DNA of 64,000 nucleotides, taken from positions 1-64,000 of the forward strand of contig NZ_JQJJ01000014.1 of the NCBI RefSeq assembly GCF_000745475.1, in the 5' to 3' direction. The position numbers and the translations under genes are program-made. Source of the stretch: Allobosea sp. UNC402CLCol. Lineage in GTDB: Bacteria; Pseudomonadota; Alphaproteobacteria; Rhizobiales; Beijerinckiaceae. The notes beneath the pieces are model-generated. The model made no database searches, had not been told where the DNA came from, and worked only from the letters and a program-made list of their open reading frames with translations. This document shows, piece by piece, positions 19,911-28,359 of the stretch (its first letter is position 1; each line of letters begins with the position of its first letter).

Positions 19911-21497
19911 ATGGACAGACGCCGGTTTCTCAAGGGTTCGGCTGCCGCGACGGCCTTGCTGCCGATGCCGCGACTGGCGCGCGCCCAAGGCGCGAAGACG
20001 CTGCGCTTCGTGCCCTATTCGGATGTCGCGATCATCGACCCGATCTGGACGACGGGCTATTCGACCCGCACCCATGCGCTGCTCGTCTGGGACACGCTCT
20101 ATGGCCTTGACGAGACGCTGCAACCGCAGCCGCAGATGGTCGAGGGGCATGTCGTTGCGGAAGACGGCAAACGCTGGACGCTGACGCTGAGGCCCGGCCT
20201 CGTCTTCCATGACGGCAGCAAGGTCCTGGCGCGCGACGCGGTCGCGTCGATCAAGCGCTGGGGCGCACGCGACGCCTTCGGCCAGTCGCTGATGGCGGCG
20301 ACCGACGAGATCTCGGCGCCCGACGACCGCACCATCGTGTTTCGGCTGAACAGGCCATTCCCGAACCTGCCTGCGGCATTGGCACGGCCGAGTGCTCTTG
20401 TCGCCGCGATCATGCCCGAATATCTGGCGCAAACCGATCCGTTCAAGCAGATCCCCGAGGCGGTCGGCTCCGGGCCGTTCCGCTATGTGAAGGAAGAGCG
20501 CGTGCCCGGTGCCCGGCACGTCTATGCGCGCCACGAGGGCTATGTGCCCCACGCGGACGGCAAGCCGAGCTTCACCGCCGGGCCGCGCATCGCCTATCTC
20601 GACCGCGTCGAGTTCGTCGTCATGCCCGATCCCGCGACGGCGATCAGCGCCCTGCAGGCCGGCGAGATCGACTGGGTTGAGCAGCCCTTGATCGATATGC
20701 TGCCGATCCTGCGCAAGGACCCGAACATCGTCGTCGAGGTCAAGGACCCGACGGGCATGGCCGGGCAGATCCGGCTCAACCATCTCCAGCCGCCTTTCAA
20801 CAACCCTGCCATCCGGCGAGTGATCCTGAAGGCGCTGGATCAGGAAGCCTGCATGGATGCCGTCTGCGGCGGCGATCCTGCGGTGAAGCGCGCGACGATG
20901 GGCTTCTTTCCCTCGGGCTCGCCGATGGCGTCCGACGCCGGCATCGGCGCGCTGGCGGCGGCGAAGGACCATGCGGCGCTGAAGCGCGAGCTTTCCGAAG
21001 CGGGCTACAAGGGCGAGCGCATCGTCTTCCTGTCCGGGCAGGACGTGCCGCGCATCTCGCAGGTGGCGGAAGTCGCCGCCGACATGCTGCGGCGGATCGG
21101 CGCCAATGTCGATTTCGTCGCGGCCGATTGGGGCACCGTCCTGCAGCGCATCACCAAGCGCGATCCCGTCGAGGCGGGCGGCTGGAGTTGCTACGTCACC
21201 TATTGGTCGGGGCTCGATCTCGGCTCGCCCGCGACCAACTCGCCGCTGCGCGGCAACGGCGTCAAGGCAGGCCCCGGCTGGCCCACCAGCCCCGAGATCG
21301 AAGCCTTGCGCGCGCAATGGCTCGAGACGCCCGATCTCGCCGGGCAGAAGGCGATCGCGGAGAAAATTCAGCTCCAGGCGATGCAGGACGTGCCTTACGT
21401 TCCGGCCGGGCAATATTTCCAGCCGGTTGCCTATCGAAAGGGCATTACGGGCATGCTGAACGGCGTGCCGGTTTTCACCAATATCAGGAAGGGGTGA
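19911..21497 (+). CDS. ABC transporter substrate-binding protein, family 5 (dipeptide/oligopeptide type), Tat-exported
   Basis: A 528-residue periplasmic binding protein of the SBP_bac_5 type. The N-terminus MDRRRFLKGSAAATALLPM is a twin-arginine signal (RRRFLK). Family segments include LVWDTLYGLDE, QPQMVEGHVVAEDGKRWTLT, VLARDAVASIKRW and VGSGPFRYVKEE. GGGGAGA precedes the ATG. No permease or ATPase gene adjoins, so it is an orphan here and must either share a transporter encoded elsewhere or act as a sensor. It resembles the protein encoded at 62372-63937 in layout. Confidence 0.92.
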   Translation: MDRRRFLKGSAAATALLPMPRLARAQGAKTLRFVPYSDVAIIDPIWTTGYSTRTHALLVWDTLYGLDETLQPQPQMVEGHVVAEDGKRWTLTLRPGLVFHDGSKVLARDAVASIKRWGARDAFGQSLMAATDEISAPDDRTIVFRLNRPFPNLPAALARPSALVAAIMPEYLAQTDPFKQIPEAVGSGPFRYVKEERVPGARHVYARHEGYVPHADGKPSFTAGPRIAYLDRVEFVVMPDPATAISALQAGEIDWVEQPLIDMLPILRKDPNIVVEVKDPTGMAGQIRLNHLQPPFNNPAIRRVILKALDQEACMDAVCGGDPAVKRATMGFFPSGSPMASDAGIGALAAAKDHAALKRELSEAGYKGERIVFLSGQDVPRISQVAEVAADMLRRIGANVDFVAADWGTVLQRITKRDPVEAGGWSCYVTYWSGLDLGSPATNSPLRGNGVKAGPGWPTSPEIEALRAQWLETPDLAGQKAIAEKIQLQAMQDVPYVPAGQYFQPVAYRKGITGMLNGVPVFTNIRKG

Positions 21498-21626
21498 GCC
21501 GCCGGGACCGCCGAGCCCCTGTCCGCTCCGGAATTTGTTTGTGCCGGCTCGTGGCGCTGGCTATTGCTCACCCATGCAACAGCACATTCTTCAAAGCCGC
21601 GGCCGGTGCCGCTCCGGAGGCCGTTC

Positions 21627-22847
21627 ATGAAATCCGGTGGCAAGGGAGCCGGCGGCGGCAGGGGCGGCAGGCCCGGCGCTGGTTCCGCGAAAGGCAAGCG
21701 CCCCAGTCATGACGCGCGTCGCCGCGCCGCTGCCCGACCGAAGGCGGAGGGCGGCGAGCCCATGGCGCGGGCATCGCGCCCGGCTGCGAAACCCGAGGCG
21801 CCGAAGCGCACGCGCGCCGAGGTGAAGGCCGAGACGGCCCAGGTTCTCTCCACCGGCGTCCAGCAACTCGTGGTGACGCCGGACGAGAACGAGATGCGGA
21901 TCGACCGCTTCCTCGAGACGCGCTTCCCGCAACTCTCCTTCAGCCATATTCAGCGCATCGTCCGCAAGGGCGAGCTGCGCGTCGACGGCAAGCGCGCCGA
22001 CAGCAAGGACCGGCTCAGCGAAGGCCAGACCGTGCGGATTCCGCCGCTCAAGCTGGAGCAGCAGGCGGAGCGCCCGCGCTCGGCCAAGGCCGATGCCGAC
22101 ACGATCGGCTTCCTGCATTCGATCACGCTCTATGAGGACGACGACGTCATGGTCCTCAACAAGCCGGCGGGGCTCGCCGTGCAGGGCGGCTCGGGCACGA
22201 CGCGGCATGTCGACGGCATGCTCGCCGCCCTGACCGACAAGGACGGCCAGAAGCCACGCCTCGTCCATCGGCTCGACAAGGACACGGCCGGCTGCCTCGT
22301 CATCGCCAAGTCGCGCTTCGCCGCCGCGACGCTCGCCAAGACCTTCCGGTCACGCTCGGCCCGCAAGGTCTACTGGGCGCTCGTGGCGGGCGTGCCACGC
22401 GTCAAGCAGGGCCGCATCTCGACCTATCTGGCCCGCGAGGAGGCCTATGACGGCGACCAGCGGATGGCTGTCGCCAAGCATGGCGAGGACGGCGCGATGC
22501 ATGCCGTGACCTATTACGCCATCGTCGAGACGGCGGCGCAGAAGCTCGGCTGGCTTTCGCTGAAGCCGGTGACCGGCCGCACCCACCAGCTGCGCGCCCA
22601 TGCCGCCCATATCGGCCATCCCATCGTCGGCGATCCGAAATATTTCAACATCCAGAACTGGGAGCTGCCTGGCGGCATCCAGAACAAGCTGCATCTGCTG
22701 GCGCGGCGGATCGTGTTGCCGCATCCGCGCGGCAAGGGCACGATCGACGTCAGCGCGCCGCTGCCGCCGCATATGCGACAGAGCTGGAATCTGCTCGGCT
22801 TCGACGATGCGCCCTACGATCCGATCGTCGAGGCCCCGGACGAATAG
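21627..22847 (+). CDS. RluA-family pseudouridine synthase (RluC-like)
   Basis: Isomerises uridine to pseudouridine in large-subunit rRNA. From the ATG at 21627 (CGGAGG seven bases upstream) the product is 406 residues. It has a basic Gly/Ala/Arg-rich extension of about 60 residues, then an S4 RNA-binding domain (RIDRFLETRFPQLSFSHIQR), and the catalytic domain with VLNKPAGLAVQGG and HRLDKDTAG, whose Asp217 is the expected nucleophile. The Arg-rich start is longer than in E. coli RluC and may add RNA affinity. An ATG 21 codons upstream is possible. Confidence 0.93.
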   Translation: MKSGGKGAGGGRGGRPGAGSAKGKRPSHDARRRAAARPKAEGGEPMARASRPAAKPEAPKRTRAEVKAETAQVLSTGVQQLVVTPDENEMRIDRFLETRFPQLSFSHIQRIVRKGELRVDGKRADSKDRLSEGQTVRIPPLKLEQQAERPRSAKADADTIGFLHSITLYEDDDVMVLNKPAGLAVQGGSGTTRHVDGMLAALTDKDGQKPRLVHRLDKDTAGCLVIAKSRFAAATLAKTFRSRSARKVYWALVAGVPRVKQGRISTYLAREEAYDGDQRMAVAKHGEDGAMHAVTYYAIVETAAQKLGWLSLKPVTGRTHQLRAHAAHIGHPIVGDPKYFNIQNWELPGGIQNKLHLLARRIVLPHPRGKGTIDVSAPLPPHMRQSWNLLGFDDAPYDPIVEAPDE

Positions 22848-22873
22848 GGCACTCCTTTCCCGGAAAGGGAGGA

Positions 22874-22888
22874 GAACAGTTGCGGAAC
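22874..22888 (-). promoter_or_regulatory. LexA-box-like site 1 (minus-strand orientation)
   Basis: GAACAGTTGCGGAAC is GAAC-N7-GAAC, the reverse complement of the alphaproteobacterial LexA box GTTC-N7-GTTC. It lies 52 bases before the chosen start of the gene at 22940. The consensus is known for alphaproteobacteria; binding here is inferred. Confidence 0.45.
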
Positions 22889-22900
22889 GGATCGATTTCT

Positions 22901-22915
22901 GTTCTAACTATGTTC
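22901..22915 (+). promoter_or_regulatory. LexA-box-like site 2
   Basis: GTTCTAACTATGTTC is an exact GTTC-N7-GTTC direct repeat with an AT-rich spacer, the form of the alphaproteobacterial SOS operator. It is 25 bases upstream of the ATG at 22940 and 12 bases from site 1, in opposite orientation. Confidence 0.55.
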
Positions 22916-22939
22916 TCTTTTGGGGAAGGGGGCTTGTCC

Positions 22940-23434
22940 ATGCGTTTGATCGTGATCGTTTCCGCTATGGTTCTGGGGCTTTCGGCTGCCGCGCAGGCCC
23001 AGACCGCGCCGATGAAACCTGCGGCGCCGGCTGTCGCGGCATCTTCAGACGAGCCCGTGCCACGGGCCGAGCGCGCCAAGGCGCGGCAGGATTGCGTTGC
23101 CGAGAACGTCGCGCTGTCGGGAGATGATCTGCGCGCGGCGATGCGGCTGTGCATGCAGGGCAAGTTTCCGGGCGTGCAGCTCTATGCGCAGGACGGCGTG
23201 ACGCGGGACGGCAAGCCGACCGCGGTCGCGGCCCGAGCCGCCTGCAAGGACGAGGTCGATGCGCGCAAGCTGGCAGGTTCGGAGCGGATCGCGGCGCTGA
23301 CCGCCTGCTTCAACGCCAAGCGCCCCGACCTCGCGCAGCGGGCCGAATGCCGCAAGGAGGCGCGCGCCAAGGGGCTCGACGGGGCCGATCTGCGCAAGGC
23401 GATTGACGCCTGCGCCCGCGAGGCCAGGGGTTGA
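22940..23434 (+). CDS. Exported protein with PsiF-like repeats
   Basis: From the ATG at 22940 (AGGGGGC upstream) the product is 164 residues with a signal peptide (MRLIVIVSAMVLGLSAAAQA). The mature part holds three similar units of about 30 residues. They are seen in ARQDCVAENVALSGDDLRAA, ARAACKDEVDARKLAGSERI and QRAECRKEARAKGLDGADLR, each with a Cys near the start, a Leu-x-Gly turn and a second Cys near the end (MRLC, TACF, DACA). This pattern resembles the PsiF repeat of phosphate-starvation-inducible proteins; function is unknown. Two LexA-like sites lie in the promoter region. An earlier ATG at 22880 would read through those sites. Confidence 0.7.
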   Translation: MRLIVIVSAMVLGLSAAAQAQTAPMKPAAPAVAASSDEPVPRAERAKARQDCVAENVALSGDDLRAAMRLCMQGKFPGVQLYAQDGVTRDGKPTAVAARAACKDEVDARKLAGSERIAALTACFNAKRPDLAQRAECRKEARAKGLDGADLRKAIDACAREARG

Positions 23435-23508
23435 GAGGCTACCGGCGGGATGGCGGCTATGACCGACGGGTCATAGCCTGGCATCTCGATACGCGTTAAA
23501 GCGCCCGC

Positions 23509-24186
23509 ATGGATCTCATCATCTTCGATCTCGACGGCACGCTGATCAATTCCGAGGCGATTCTTCTCGGCGCGCAATACGAGACCTTCAAGCGCTGCGG
23601 CCGGGTGCATCCCGGCCGTGAAGCCGGGCTCGGCATCGTCGGATTGACGCTGGACATCGCGCTGGCGCGCCTCGCAGGGATCGACAGGCCGGACGACTTG
23701 CTGACGCAGACCTATCGCGAGGTCTTCGGCGCCATGCGCCTGCAGGCGCAGACCGATCCGTCGCTGGACGAGCCGCTCTTTCCCGGCGTCGCGGAAACGC
23801 TGGCGCGACTCAAGGCCGTGCCGGGCCTCAAGCTCGGCATCGCCACGGGCAAGTCGCGCAAAGGTGCCGAATTCATCGTTGCGCGTCATGGCTGGCAGGG
23901 GTTGTTCGATACCGTTCAGTCGGCCGACGATGCGCCCTCGAAGCCCCATCCCGGCATGATCCTGAACGCCATGGCCGAGACGAGCGCCGCGGCCGGGCGC
24001 ACCGCGATGGTCGGCGACAGCTCCTTCGATATCGAGATGGCGGTGGCGGCCGGCGTCGTTCCCGTCGCCGTCTCATGGGGGTTCCAGCCGGTCGAGAGCC
24101 TCATTGCGCTTGGGGCGAGACATGCCTTGCGCGAGATCACCGAACTGCCCGCTGCGCTGGGCCTGGCGCAGGCCGCCGTCGCGTAA
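23509..24186 (+). CDS. HAD-superfamily hydrolase (phosphatase, HAD-IA/Gph-like)
   Basis: A 225-residue haloacid dehalogenase-like phosphatase. Motif I is DLDGTLIN with the nucleophile and acid/base Asp pair, motif II lies in GIATGKSRKG, motif III Lys is in DDAPSKPHPGMI, and motif IV is AMVGDSSFDIEMA. An alpha-helical cap sits between motifs I and II (subfamily IA). It resembles phosphoglycolate phosphatase, but the substrate cannot be told from sequence. It is monocistronic; a hairpin (24218-24238) follows. Confidence 0.9.
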   Translation: MDLIIFDLDGTLINSEAILLGAQYETFKRCGRVHPGREAGLGIVGLTLDIALARLAGIDRPDDLLTQTYREVFGAMRLQAQTDPSLDEPLFPGVAETLARLKAVPGLKLGIATGKSRKGAEFIVARHGWQGLFDTVQSADDAPSKPHPGMILNAMAETSAAAGRTAMVGDSSFDIEMAVAAGVVPVAVSWGFQPVESLIALGARHALREITELPAALGLAQAAVA

Positions 24187-24217
24187 GAGAGGCGAGCTTG
24201 AGAGCGGTGCTCCCTCA

Positions 24218-24238
24218 CCGGGGCTGAAAGTGCCCCGG
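24218..24238. terminator. Hairpin downstream of the HAD gene
   Basis: Perfect seven-base arms CCGGGGC (24218-24224) and GCCCCGG (24232-24238) with a seven-base loop TGAAAGT, 31 bases after the stop. No T-run follows, so it is a weak or Rho-assisted terminator candidate. Confidence 0.4.
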
Positions 24239-24452
24239 CTCGAACGACGTGCGTTTCGGCCGGCGGGATGGTCCGCTGGTCGCTATGTCAGCGGCCGCTG
24301 GTAACATCCTCGCAACCACATCGACTCAGCCTCGTTTAACCTGAATAATCGTTCAGATTTGCGCGTTAACCACCTGCTTCCCGACCCCGGCGCATGGTGT
24401 TCCCACAGCAGGAACGTACCGGCACAAAACAACGCCGGACAGGGGTTCAGAC

Positions 24453-24899
24453 ATGATCGGACATGAGCTTCGTGAATTCGTCGATCGCGCGATGGATCGT
24501 CGCGCGATCAACGATCAAGACGTCAAGATGCTTCAGCGCGAAATCTTGATCGACATCGTCCTGACGCGCGACATCATAGATGTCCTGGTCGCTCTCGACC
24601 GGGCGGTGGCGAAGAGCTGCGCGGCCTTTGCAGATTATCTGGTCGCGCTCACCGTCGACTTCGCCGTCTGGGAAAACCGCCCGACCGGCGTCATCGACCG
24701 CGACAAGGCACATTGGCTGGCAACGACGCTCTCGGCCGGCGAGGGGCCGACCGCGACCGCCCAGCGCATCGCCTTCGAGATCGTCCGCGAGGCGGAGCAT
24801 TGCGACGAGCTGCTTTTGTCCTTCGCCTTCGCCAAGGGGGCCGCCAAGAACATGGCCAAGAGCACCGGCGCGGCCCATCGGGTCGTGCTGGCGAGCTGA
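24453..24899 (+). CDS. Conserved-looking cytoplasmic protein of unknown function
   Basis: A 148-residue protein without signal peptide or membrane segment. It is predicted mainly helical from its pattern (REFVDRAMDRRAINDQDVKM, LVALDRAVAKSCAAFADYLV) with a central VDFAVWENRPTG segment. I do not recognise a family. Codon use is like its neighbours and a good AGGGG site precedes the ATG, so it is a real gene. Two TTAACC sequences lie in the 120 bases upstream, and a very strong terminator follows the stop. Confidence 0.75.
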   Translation: MIGHELREFVDRAMDRRAINDQDVKMLQREILIDIVLTRDIIDVLVALDRAVAKSCAAFADYLVALTVDFAVWENRPTGVIDRDKAHWLATTLSAGEGPTATAQRIAFEIVREAEHCDELLLSFAFAKGAAKNMAKSTGAAHRVVLAS

Positions 24900-24926
24900 C
24901 TGCGCATCTTCGCACATCGGGTTTGT

Positions 24927-24970
24927 ATCGATCGCCCCCGCATCCGGCCGGATACGGGGGCGATCGATTT
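24927..24970. terminator. Long perfect hairpin terminator
   Basis: Perfect 14-base arms (24927-24940 and 24955-24968) carry the CGATCGCCCCCG type sequence. The 14-base loop is itself largely self-complementary (ATCCGGCCGGAT). TTTT follows on the plus strand. It ends the gene at 24453 before the carboxylase gene. Confidence 0.85.
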
Positions 24971-25086
24971 TCCGGCTATGGTATCGGTTCAATGCCATAG
25001 CCGACTTTCGCATCGGTGGACGCCGGTTGCGGCGTCCCATACACCCCGGCTATTGCAGGTACGTCTGAAGCCGGGAGTGGCCACGC

Positions 25087-27087
25087 ATGTTCACGAAGAT
25101 CCTGATCGCGAACCGTGGCGAGATCGCCTGTCGTGTGATCAAGACGGCGCGACGCATGGGCATCAAGACGGTGGCCGTCTATTCCGATGCGGATCGCGAT
25201 GCGCTGCATGTCGAGATGGCCGATGAGGCCGTGCATATCGGCGCGGCGCCCGCTGCCCAGTCCTATCTGCTGATCGACAAGATCATCGATGCCTGCAAGC
25301 AGACGGGCGCGCAGGCCGTGCATCCCGGTTACGGCTTCCTGTCCGAGCGCGAAGCCTTCGCCCAGGCGCTGAAGGATAACGGCATCGTCTTCATCGGGCC
25401 CAATCCCGGGGCGATCGCCGCGATGGGCGACAAGATCGAATCGAAGAAGGCGGCGGCTGCCGCGAAGGTCTCCACCGTTCCAGGCTTCCTCGGCATCATC
25501 GAGAGCCCCGAGCATGCGGTGACCATCGCCGACGAGATCGGCTATCCCGTGATGATCAAGGCCTCGGCCGGCGGTGGCGGCAAGGGCATGCGCATCGCCC
25601 ATTCCTCGGGCGAGGTGGCGGAGGGCTTCGCCCGCGCCAAGTCGGAAGCCGCGTCCTCCTTCGGCGACGACCGCGTCTTCGTCGAGAAGTTCATCGTCGA
25701 TCCCCGCCATATCGAGATCCAGGTGCTCGGCGACAAGCATGGCAACGTCATCTATCTCGGCGAGCGCGAATGCTCGATCCAGCGCCGCAACCAGAAGGTG
25801 CTGGAGGAGGCGCCGTCGCCGCTGCTCGACGAAGCCACCCGCAAGAAGATGGGCGAGCAGGCGGTCGCGCTGGCCAAGGCGGTGAACTACGACTCGGCCG
25901 GCACGGTCGAGTTCGTCGCCGGGCAGGACAAGTCCTTCTACTTCCTCGAGATGAACACCCGCCTTCAGGTCGAACATCCCGTCACCGAGATGGTCACCGG
26001 CATCGACCTCGTCGAGCAGATGATCCGCGTCGCTTATGGTGAGAAGCTCGCGATCGCGCAGGCGGATGTGAAGCTCGACGGCTGGGCGGTCGAATCCAGA
26101 GTCTATGCCGAGGATCCGACCCGCAACTTCCTGCCCTCGACCGGCCGGCTCGTGACCTATCGGCCGCCGAGCGAAGGGCCGGACGGCGAGGCGACGGTCC
26201 GGAACGACACCGGCGTCTTCGAGGGCGGCGAGATCTCGATCTATTACGATCCGATGATCGCGAAGCTGGTGACGCATGCGCCGACGCGCGAGGCGGCGAT
26301 CAAGGCTCAAGGCCGCGCGCTCGATGCCTTCGCCATCGACGGCATCCGCCACAACATCCCCTTCGTCGCGGCGGTGATGCAGCATCCGCGCTGGATCGCC
26401 GGCAACCTCTCGACCGGCTTCATCGCCGAGGAGTTTCCGGAAGGCTTCTCGCTGCCGGCGCCGAAGGGAGAGACGGCTTTGCGCATGGCGGCGATCGCGA
26501 TCGCCTGCGACCACAAGCTCAACCAGCGCAAGCGAAACGTCTCGGCGCAGATGGAAGGCTGGCGCAAGGTCGCCTTCGACCGGCAGCGCATCGTCCAGCT
26601 CGGGGCTGAGCGCTTCGAGGGCGAGGTGATCGAGCAGGGTGAGGCGGTGGTCATCGCCTTCCCGGGCCGCAGCGTCAGCGTCGTCAGTGGCTGGGTGCCG
26701 GGCGAGCCGGTCTGGCACGGCACGCTCGACGGGGTGAAGGTCGCGGCGCAGATCCGGCCGATCCTCAACGGCGTCGCGCTCGGCCATGCCGGCGCCTATG
26801 CCGACGCTCATGTCTATACGCCGCGCGAGGCGGAGCTCGCCGCGCTGATGCCGGAAAAGGTCGCGGCCGATACGGGCAAGGTCCTGCTCTGCCCGATGCC
26901 GGGGCTGGTCAAGTCGATCGCGGTGACGGTCGGGCAGGAGGTCAAGGCGGGCGAGCCGCTCGCCATGGTCGAGGCGATGAAGATGGAGAACGTGCTGCGC
27001 GCCGAAAAGGACGCCACCATCGCCAAGATCCTGGCGAAGGAGGGAGATTCGCTCGCCGTCGATGCCGTCATCATGGAATTCGCCTGA
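25087..27087 (+). CDS. pccA: Propionyl/acetyl-CoA carboxylase alpha subunit (biotin carboxylase plus biotin carrier)
   Basis: A 666-residue biotin-dependent acyl-CoA carboxylase subunit, which carboxylates biotin with ATP and bicarbonate for transfer to propionyl-CoA by the beta subunit. The biotin carboxylase domain occupies about 1-445 (KILIANRGEIACRVI, ASAGGGGKGMRI, HIEIQVLGDKHGNVIYLGER, EMNTRLQVEHPVTEMVTG). A linker/BT region follows, and the C-terminal carrier domain holds EAMKMEN with biotinylated Lys632. The fused layout and length fit PccA rather than free-standing AccC. The beta subunit gene (pccB) is not in the window. A glutathione transferase gene follows by 11 bases. Confidence 0.94.
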   Translation: MFTKILIANRGEIACRVIKTARRMGIKTVAVYSDADRDALHVEMADEAVHIGAAPAAQSYLLIDKIIDACKQTGAQAVHPGYGFLSEREAFAQALKDNGIVFIGPNPGAIAAMGDKIESKKAAAAAKVSTVPGFLGIIESPEHAVTIADEIGYPVMIKASAGGGGKGMRIAHSSGEVAEGFARAKSEAASSFGDDRVFVEKFIVDPRHIEIQVLGDKHGNVIYLGERECSIQRRNQKVLEEAPSPLLDEATRKKMGEQAVALAKAVNYDSAGTVEFVAGQDKSFYFLEMNTRLQVEHPVTEMVTGIDLVEQMIRVAYGEKLAIAQADVKLDGWAVESRVYAEDPTRNFLPSTGRLVTYRPPSEGPDGEATVRNDTGVFEGGEISIYYDPMIAKLVTHAPTREAAIKAQGRALDAFAIDGIRHNIPFVAAVMQHPRWIAGNLSTGFIAEEFPEGFSLPAPKGETALRMAAIAIACDHKLNQRKRNVSAQMEGWRKVAFDRQRIVQLGAERFEGEVIEQGEAVVIAFPGRSVSVVSGWVPGEPVWHGTLDGVKVAAQIRPILNGVALGHAGAYADAHVYTPREAELAALMPEKVAADTGKVLLCPMPGLVKSIAVTVGQEVKAGEPLAMVEAMKMENVLRAEKDATIAKILAKEGDSLAVDAVIMEFA

Positions 27088-27098
27088 GAGGGCCGGGC

Positions 27099-27719
27099 AT
27101 GCTGAAGATCTGGGGGCGTTTGAGTTCGATAAACGTCCAGAAGGTCGTCTGGGCGGCCGGGGAGGTCGGGCAGGCTTTCGAGCGCGTCGATGTCGGCGGG
27201 CCCTTCGGCGGGCTCGATACGCCGGAATTTCGCGCGATGAACCCGAACAAGCAGATTCCCGTGCTGGAGGATGGCGCCTTTCGTCTGTGGGAGTCGAACA
27301 GCATCGTGCGCTATCTGGCAGCACGCTATGGCGCCTCCACCTTGTGGGAGGAGGAGCCGGCGCGGCGGGCCGAAGCCGAACGCTGGATGGACTGGATGCT
27401 CTCCGAGTTGCAGCCGGCGCTGGCGCCGGTGCTTTGGGGCGTGGTGCGCAAGGTGCCGGGCTATACCGAGCCCAAGGTGATTACCGAGGGCATGAAGCGG
27501 GCCGAGGCGCTGATGGCGATCATCGAGGACCAGTTGGCGGAGCGGCCTTTCCTGGCGGGCGAGCGCATCAGTGTGGCGGACATCACTGTCGGCTGTGGCG
27601 CACATCGCTGGCTCAACATACCGGTCGAGCGCGTGGAGCGGCCGGCGGTGCGGCGCTGGTACGAGACGATTTTCGCGCGGCCGGCGGCCAAGGCCGCGTT
27701 GCCGTTGCCGATTGCGTGA
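27099..27719 (+). CDS. Glutathione S-transferase family protein
   Basis: A 206-residue cytosolic-type GST. The thioredoxin-like N-domain has LSSINVQKVVWAAGE (Ser at the site usually activating glutathione), the cis-Pro in NKQIPVLEDG and the glutathione-contacting WESNSIVRYLAARYG. The C-terminal helical domain carries the FLAGERISVADITVGC folding motif. It begins 11 bases after pccA, so co-transcription is likely although a functional link is not obvious. Confidence 0.9.
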   Translation: MLKIWGRLSSINVQKVVWAAGEVGQAFERVDVGGPFGGLDTPEFRAMNPNKQIPVLEDGAFRLWESNSIVRYLAARYGASTLWEEEPARRAEAERWMDWMLSELQPALAPVLWGVVRKVPGYTEPKVITEGMKRAEALMAIIEDQLAERPFLAGERISVADITVGCGAHRWLNIPVERVERPAVRRWYETIFARPAAKAALPLPIA

Positions 27720-27769
27720 GGACGCGCCTGGCGGCTTGATCGCAAGGCGGCGGCTGGCATGATGCGGGG

Positions 27770-28282
27770 ATGATCCGTTCCTTCGCCGCGCTTTGCATCC
27801 TGACTTCCCTCTCCGTGCCGGCGCTGGCGCAGGATTCGACGCCGGCACCGGCCGCTCCTGCGGATCGGACCCAGCTCGCCGCATGCCTGCGGGACAATGG
27901 CGCATCGCCGGCAGCCTGCATCGGCGCTGTCGCGGTGCCTTGCGTCCGTGCCGCCAGCAGCGACTCACGTGGGGCGGAGGCCGGATGCGCTCGTCGCGAG
28001 GAGGTGGCCTGGCGCGAGCGGCTGGGCCTCGCTTTGCAGATGGCGTCGCGTCCGCTCGATGCCGGCCAGCGCAGCCGGCTCGCGGCGTTGCAACTGACCT
28101 GGGAAAGCTATGTCGCGCAGAAATGCGCGCTCTACGGCGCTGGCCAGCGCGACGGCCTCCAGCCCGGCCGGCAGGCCGGCTGCGAATTACGTGAGGTGGC
28201 CGAGCGCGCGATCGAGGTGGCGAAGTCGCTGCCTCGGACGCCGTCGCGGCGCCCGCAGAGTCCCCCGCAGATCATTCGCTGA
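27770..28282 (+). CDS. Exported LprI/DUF1311-like protein
   Basis: A 170-residue product with a signal peptide (MIRSFAALCILTSLSVPALA, then QDS). The mature part carries Cys residues in LAACLRDNG, PAACIGAV, VPCVRA, AGCARR, QKCALY and AGCELRE. The segment LQLTWESYVAQKCALYGAGQ resembles the LprI/DUF1311 core (WxxY ... C), a family with some lysozyme-inhibitor members. Assignment is by motif similarity only. The C-terminus is Pro/Arg-rich. Confidence 0.7.
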   Translation: MIRSFAALCILTSLSVPALAQDSTPAPAAPADRTQLAACLRDNGASPAACIGAVAVPCVRAASSDSRGAEAGCARREEVAWRERLGLALQMASRPLDAGQRSRLAALQLTWESYVAQKCALYGAGQRDGLQPGRQAGCELREVAERAIEVAKSLPRTPSRRPQSPPQIIR

Positions 28283-28359
28283 AGAGAGCAGCTTTAGAAA
28301 GCTGTCAGCATTCGGCGGCTATAGCGGGTGAGCGATCTTCCTCTCGATCCGGGCCAGCG

